From Candidatus Marinimicrobia bacterium CG08_land_8_20_14_0_20_45_22 (GTDB lineage Bacteria; Fidelibacterota; UBA2242): a DNA stretch of 49,006 bases. Below, piece after piece: positions 45,850 through 49,006 of this stretch. The stretch is taken from the NCBI GenBank assembly GCA_002774355.1, contig PEYN01000213.1, positions 1 through 49,006 of the forward strand. Reading direction: 5' to 3'. A model generated the notes under the pieces. That model saw nothing but the letters and a program-made list of their open reading frames with translations. It searched no databases and had not been told where the DNA came from. Made by a program: the position numbers and the translations under genes. Within the stretch, counting starts at the first letter, position 1, and each line of letters starts with the position of its first letter.

Positions 45850-46599
45850 TTGGCCACGAGCACCGGTTATTATCTCTATGGATTTATAGATTGTAATCAA
45901 GCGCTTGAAATAACAACCAAAGCCGTCGGAGGGAATGATTCAGTTCATAACCTTCCTTATCACGGGATAGGTGTGCTTTATAGCGCGGTTAATGGGAAAA
46001 CCGTCCAACCCACGCGGGATAATCTGATGGCCCATCAAAAGCTTTTAGAATCTTTAATGGAACAATATACCGTCCTACCAATGCGATTCGGAATTGTGGC
46101 TCCAACTAAGGGCGTTTTATATGATGGTCTGAATAAAAGTTCGTCAATAATTCGATCAAAGCTGCTATATTTCCAGGGAAAACGGGAACTAAACATAAAG
46201 GCTTTCTGGGTGAAAGAGTATATCTATGGGTATATCATTAACAGCTATCCGAATATTCGATCTTTCAGAGACTCCATCCAAAAATTAAAAGGACAGACCG
46301 GACATTATAAAAGCATCGAACTTGGCCAGATGGTTGAACGCGCGCTTATCGCCGAAAGTGAAAAAGAGGCGGACGCCATCGTTTCTGAAATATCCTCTAT
46401 CGCGTCACAGACGAATAAGTCAAAAATCTTTGGCGAGTTGATGTTTTTAAATTTAGCCGTGCTGGTGAAGGACCAGATGGAATCCCAACTAGACCAGCTG
46501 GTAAATGAAGCCGCCGAGAAACGGATAGGGAAAGTTCAATTTAAATATACCGGCCCAACTCCACCGGCGAGTTTCGTAGATATTCATTTGAAAGTTTAA
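45850..46599 (+). CDS. Gas vesicle protein GvpF/GvpL family
   Basis: The 249 residues match GvpF/L from end to end: the opening GYYLYGFIDC, a domain with VLPMRFGIVAPT in the middle, and a C-terminal part with FLNLAVLVKDQM and KFKYTGPTPPASFVDI-like ending (here VQFKYTGPTPPASFVDIHL). GvpF and GvpL are minor proteins that contact GvpA during nucleation. The two are hard to tell apart, and only one copy is present here. The start is a TTG with AGGTGA just upstream. Confidence 0.93.
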   Translation: MATSTGYYLYGFIDCNQALEITTKAVGGNDSVHNLPYHGIGVLYSAVNGKTVQPTRDNLMAHQKLLESLMEQYTVLPMRFGIVAPTKGVLYDGLNKSSSIIRSKLLYFQGKRELNIKAFWVKEYIYGYIINSYPNIRSFRDSIQKLKGQTGHYKSIELGQMVERALIAESEKEADAIVSEISSIASQTNKSKIFGELMFLNLAVLVKDQMESQLDQLVNEAAEKRIGKVQFKYTGPTPPASFVDIHLKV

Positions 46600-46617
46600 A
46601 GAGGGAGCCGCATTACT

Positions 46618-46773
46618 GTGTTAAGGTTTTTAGTTTGGGTTGCCCGGAAGGTCAGCGAAGCCGTCGACCAGGAATACTATAGTCCCGATGCAATCAAACG
46701 GGAGCTGCTGGATATTTCCATGAAGGTCGAATCGGGGGAAATATCTGAATTAGAAGCAAAAATTGTTGAATAA
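46618..46773 (+). CDS. gvpG: Short GvpG-like protein
   Basis: A 51-codon gene with a GTG start 18 bp after the gvpF/L stop, preceded by GAGGGAG. The product has the GvpG pattern: VWVARKVSEAVDQEYYSPDA, then IKRELLDISMKVESGEISEL. GvpG is a small helical accessory protein encoded next to gvpF/L in many clusters, usually about 80 residues. Both ends look short here, and the C terminus (ELEAKIVE) stops about ten residues early, 92 bp before an IS5-family transposase gene. It may have been trimmed by that insertion. Confidence 0.75.
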   Translation: MLRFLVWVARKVSEAVDQEYYSPDAIKRELLDISMKVESGEISELEAKIVE

Positions 46774-46865
46774 AATAAGGAATCTTTGCAAAACATACAG
46801 ATGAAATTGTTTCCTAAAAGGATTGATTTAGCTATATTGTCGTCAAGAAAAGCAGGGAGCACTAG

Positions 46866-47861
46866 ATGAAAAGAGGGCGGCAAATAAGTATCGGGGATTA
46901 TCAGGTTCATCAAAACCGTAAAGCGACACGAGCGGAGAAGAAATTATCGGAAATTGAGGGATTTGTGAATTGGGATCACATTGTCAACCTGGTAACGGTT
47001 ATTGATAAGACTGATAAAAGTACCGGGGGCCGTCCACGCAAAGAGATCCTGATGATGTGCAAGATTTTATTCATCCAGTATCTGTATAACCTGTCAGACC
47101 CGGAGTTGGAGGATCAACTTAACGACCGTCTTTCCTTCCAACGCTTTGCGGGTATCGGTTTGGACATAAAGGTACCGGATCATAGTACTATTTGGCGTTT
47201 CAAAGAATCTCTGATCAAGGTTGGCCTGACGGACCAACTGTTTGAGATGATCACGTCTGATTTGGAATCCAAAGGTCTGTTTGTCAAGAAAGGTACAATT
47301 GTCGACGCCACGATCATCAGATCGGTCAACCGTCCTCTGAGCCGTCAGCGTCGTCAGCAATTATCCGAAAATCCTTCTTCCCAGGTGGATACGGATGCCC
47401 AATCGACGAAGAAAAACGGTAAATGTTATTATGGCTATAAAGGGCATATCGGGACAGATGTTGGCAGCATACTCATCCGGTCTAGGAGTTACACGTCGGC
47501 GAATGTTCACGACAGTACAGAGGCCGATAAATTGATCATTGGCGATGAGCGGTCCATGTTGGGCGATAAGGCCTATGCCAAAGACGAGGTTAAACGGCGT
47601 TGTCGTGAAGCCGGAATCTATTATGGAATTCTTGACAAGGGTCGGCGAGGGCGGAAATTATCGAACAAACAAAAACGTCGGAACCGACGTTTGTCGTCGA
47701 TTCGTTCTCAAGTAGAACATCCCTTTGCCTATATAAAACGGATATTGAATCTTGATCTTGCCATGGCGAGGACTCTGCCCCGCAACGAACTTCGTTTTAC
47801 GATGAATTGTATCATTTACAATATCATGAGGGCTGGCCAGTTGGCAAAATGTTCGATATAG
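46866..47861 (+). CDS. IS5-family transposase
   Basis: The 331-residue DDE transposase appears intact. It has an N-terminal region with LMMCKILFIQYLYNLSDPEL and DHSTIWRFKESL, a first Asp in GTIVDATII, GYKGHIGTDVGS, a second Asp in MLGDKAYAKDE, and Glu in RSQVEHPFAYIKR. It inserts in the gas-vesicle cluster between gvpG and gvpH, same orientation. I could not identify terminal inverted repeats with confidence on either side (46,774-46,865 and 47,862-47,975 searched by eye). Confidence 0.93.
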   Translation: MKRGRQISIGDYQVHQNRKATRAEKKLSEIEGFVNWDHIVNLVTVIDKTDKSTGGRPRKEILMMCKILFIQYLYNLSDPELEDQLNDRLSFQRFAGIGLDIKVPDHSTIWRFKESLIKVGLTDQLFEMITSDLESKGLFVKKGTIVDATIIRSVNRPLSRQRRQQLSENPSSQVDTDAQSTKKNGKCYYGYKGHIGTDVGSILIRSRSYTSANVHDSTEADKLIIGDERSMLGDKAYAKDEVKRRCREAGIYYGILDKGRRGRKLSNKQKRRNRRLSSIRSQVEHPFAYIKRILNLDLAMARTLPRNELRFTMNCIIYNIMRAGQLAKCSI

Positions 47862-47977
47862 TGGGCTAACTACGCCCGAACGGGAGAAAACAGGCACAAG
47901 TGCTTAATAGAATGGAAAATATTGGTTACATTTGGAGAAACGACCTGAGTGAAAATATCATTTGGATGGTAAACTAA

Positions 47978-48079
47978 GTGAATATGACTCTTGAAAATCA
48001 TGTAAGTCGGCCGCCCAAAGGTTATTCAAAGGTTCCAATAAATAAAAGCGGTAAAATAGAAAAGGAGATATTTTTATGA
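47978..48079 (+). CDS. Possible small peptide gene overlapping gvpH
   Basis: A GTG (47,978) or ATG (47,984) opens a frame of 31-33 residues (TLENHVSRPPKGYSKV and onwards). It ends in a TGA that overlaps the gvpH ATG. The exact overlap suggests translational coupling or the tail of a larger gene cut by the IS5 insertion. No family is recognised. Confidence 0.3.
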   Translation: MNMTLENHVSRPPKGYSKVPINKSGKIEKEIFL

Positions 48080-48591
48080 CTACAAAAAAAGACAAAGATG
48101 AAATCAAGATCAATCTAGGGTTCGGCAACTTATTCAAGGGCATCGGGAATTTCATTGATCTCGTCGGGCAAATGACCGAAAAAGGCGAGGAATTTGTAGA
48201 AAAAACAAAAGAATTCCGGGGAGAAGGAGCCCTAAAAGACCTAAAGGGAGTCTATGGATTCTCGGTAAAAATGGGACTGGGCGGCAAACCTGCGGTTGAA
48301 CCTTTTGGAAACGTCAAAGCTACTCCGAAAGGTCCGGTAGTAGAGGAGGCTCGTGAACCTATTGTAGATGTTTTTGAAGAAGAAAATGAAATCCAGATTT
48401 TAGCAGAGATGCCCGGTGTTGAAGAGCAGGATGTGGAGCTGGAAATAAAAGGTGATATTCTCATCCTGTCTGCTATGGGCTCTGATAGAAAATACTATAA
48501 AGAGCTTTTACTCCCTTCACAGGTAGAGCCTGAAGCCCTGTCACGTTCTCATAAAAACGGCATCTTCGAGGCTCGCTTTAAGAAGAAATAA
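48076..48591 (+). CDS. gvpH: Gas vesicle protein GvpH (Hsp20-like)
   Basis: The 171-residue protein has an N-terminal GvpH-like part (INLGFGNLFKGIGNFIDLVG) and a C-terminal Hsp20/alpha-crystallin-like domain (about 95-171, PIVDVFEEENEIQILAEMPG, VEEQDVELEIKGDIL). GvpH is described as a chaperone-like accessory protein in gas-vesicle gene sets. AAGGAGAT precedes the ATG. It is followed after 4 bp by a PAS sensor gene, so sensing and vesicle genes may be co-transcribed. Confidence 0.93.
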   Translation: MTTKKDKDEIKINLGFGNLFKGIGNFIDLVGQMTEKGEEFVEKTKEFRGEGALKDLKGVYGFSVKMGLGGKPAVEPFGNVKATPKGPVVEEAREPIVDVFEEENEIQILAEMPGVEEQDVELEIKGDILILSAMGSDRKYYKELLLPSQVEPEALSRSHKNGIFEARFKKK

Positions 48592-48595
48592 AGTA

Positions 48596-49006
48596 ATGAG
48601 TGAGCGAAAACCGACCTACGAAGAACTTGAGGTTCAGTTATCCAGGGCAAAGGAGGCGCTAAGTCTTCAAAGTGCAATCACAACGAATATGGCTGAGGGT
48701 GTCTGTCTTATTCGAGCGCACGATGGTACAATTGTCTATGCTAATCCCACATTTGAGAAGATGTTTGGGTACGCTCCCGGGGAAATTATCGGGAAGCATG
48801 TCTCTGTAATAAATGCCCCCACTGAGAAAAGTCCTGAAGAAAAGGTTAAGGAAATTGATAAAATCGATGTATGGCGTGGGGAAGTTTATAACGTCAATAA
48901 AGAAGGTACGCCCTTTTGGTGTTACGCCAGTATTTCGATGTTTGAACATCCTGTATATGGGAAAGTTCAGGTCGCAGTCCATATTGATATCACCGAGCGC
49001 AAACGG
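48596..49006 (+). CDS. PAS-domain sensor protein, truncated by the window end
   Basis: 137 codons are visible. A short coiled N terminus (SERKPTYEELEVQLSRAKEA) is followed by one full PAS domain (about 25-137), with ITTNMAEGVCLIRAHDG, VYANPTFEKMFGYAPGEIIG, DKIDVWRGEVYNVNKEG and the closing HIDITERKR. Such PAS units usually lead into histidine-kinase or cyclase modules, which lie outside. It starts 4 bp after gvpH on the same strand, so it belongs to the gas-vesicle transcription unit. Confidence 0.85.
   Translation, partial: MSERKPTYEELEVQLSRAKEALSLQSAITTNMAEGVCLIRAHDGTIVYANPTFEKMFGYAPGEIIGKHVSVINAPTEKSPEEKVKEIDKIDVWRGEVYNVNKEGTPFWCYASISMFEHPVYGKVQVAVHIDITERKR

Noticed and set aside
46774-47975. 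Terminal inverted repeats of the IS5-family element
   Set aside because: Candidate ends match at only about half of the positions by eye, so no boundary is claimed.

Overview
The window looks like a chromosomal segment of an anaerobic, diderm bacterium of the FCB assemblage (Bacteroidetes/Chlorobi relatives such as Marinimicrobia, Calditrichota, KSB1 or Cloacimonadota; I cannot choose between them). Grounds: a carboxypeptidase-regulatory-domain TonB receptor, a papain-like protease with a type IX secretion (Por) tail, a GWxTD-domain protein, a beta-propeller protein of the two-component-regulator type, a TRAP transporter with a TatT component, an NAD-linked [FeFe] hydrogenase, and many short palindromic intergenic repeats.

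Region 1 (1-15,300), all on the minus strand: TonB receptor, secreted C1A peptidase, a small exported protein, a divergent isopropylmalate-dehydrogenase-family enzyme, the GWxTD protein overlapping a propeller protein, then housekeeping dprA-obg (overlapping) and htpG. Region 2 (15,700-21,660), plus strand: a single-domain response regulator, a fused NuoE/NuoF-type diaphorase, the [FeFe] hydrogenase HydA and, after a terminator, a cysteine desulfurase overlapping a NifU-type scaffold. This is a compact NAD(H)-linked, possibly electron-bifurcating, hydrogenase with Fe-S assembly genes next door. Region 3 (21,700-26,060), minus strand: an MFS transporter and a large modular amidase. Region 4 (26,300-33,950), plus strand: a TPR/DUF3108 protein, TatT, DctP, DctQ, DctM and a hybrid histidine kinase with a periplasmic solute-binding domain, reading as one overlapping TRAP-uptake and sensing unit.

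Region 5 (33,950-38,000) is accessory DNA: a dispersed repeat that recurs inverted at the left end of the window, a HAD phosphatase, a HepT/MntA toxin-antitoxin pair set inside an array of about 235-bp multi-palindrome repeats, 21-bp tandem repeats, and a decayed IS256-family element that has cut off the 5' end of a PAS/GAF histidine kinase. Region 6 (38,000-49,006), plus strand: that kinase, a NarL-type regulator, a control region with spaced repeats, and a gas-vesicle cluster: gvpA, two related coiled-coil GvpC-like genes (one ending in a winged-helix-like module), a gvpO-like gene, a frameshifted gene with six CxxC zinc-binding motifs, gvpN, two small unknown genes, gvpF/L, a short gvpG, an intact IS5-family insertion, gvpH, and the start of another PAS sensor kinase. 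No gvpK and no second gvpA-type gene (gvpJ/S/M) is seen before the window ends.

The most interesting content is the gas-vesicle cluster with its unusual accessory proteins and putative two-component control, followed by the compact fused hydrogenase and the repeat array interrupted by the toxin-antitoxin pair. No tRNA, rRNA or CRISPR array was recognised.
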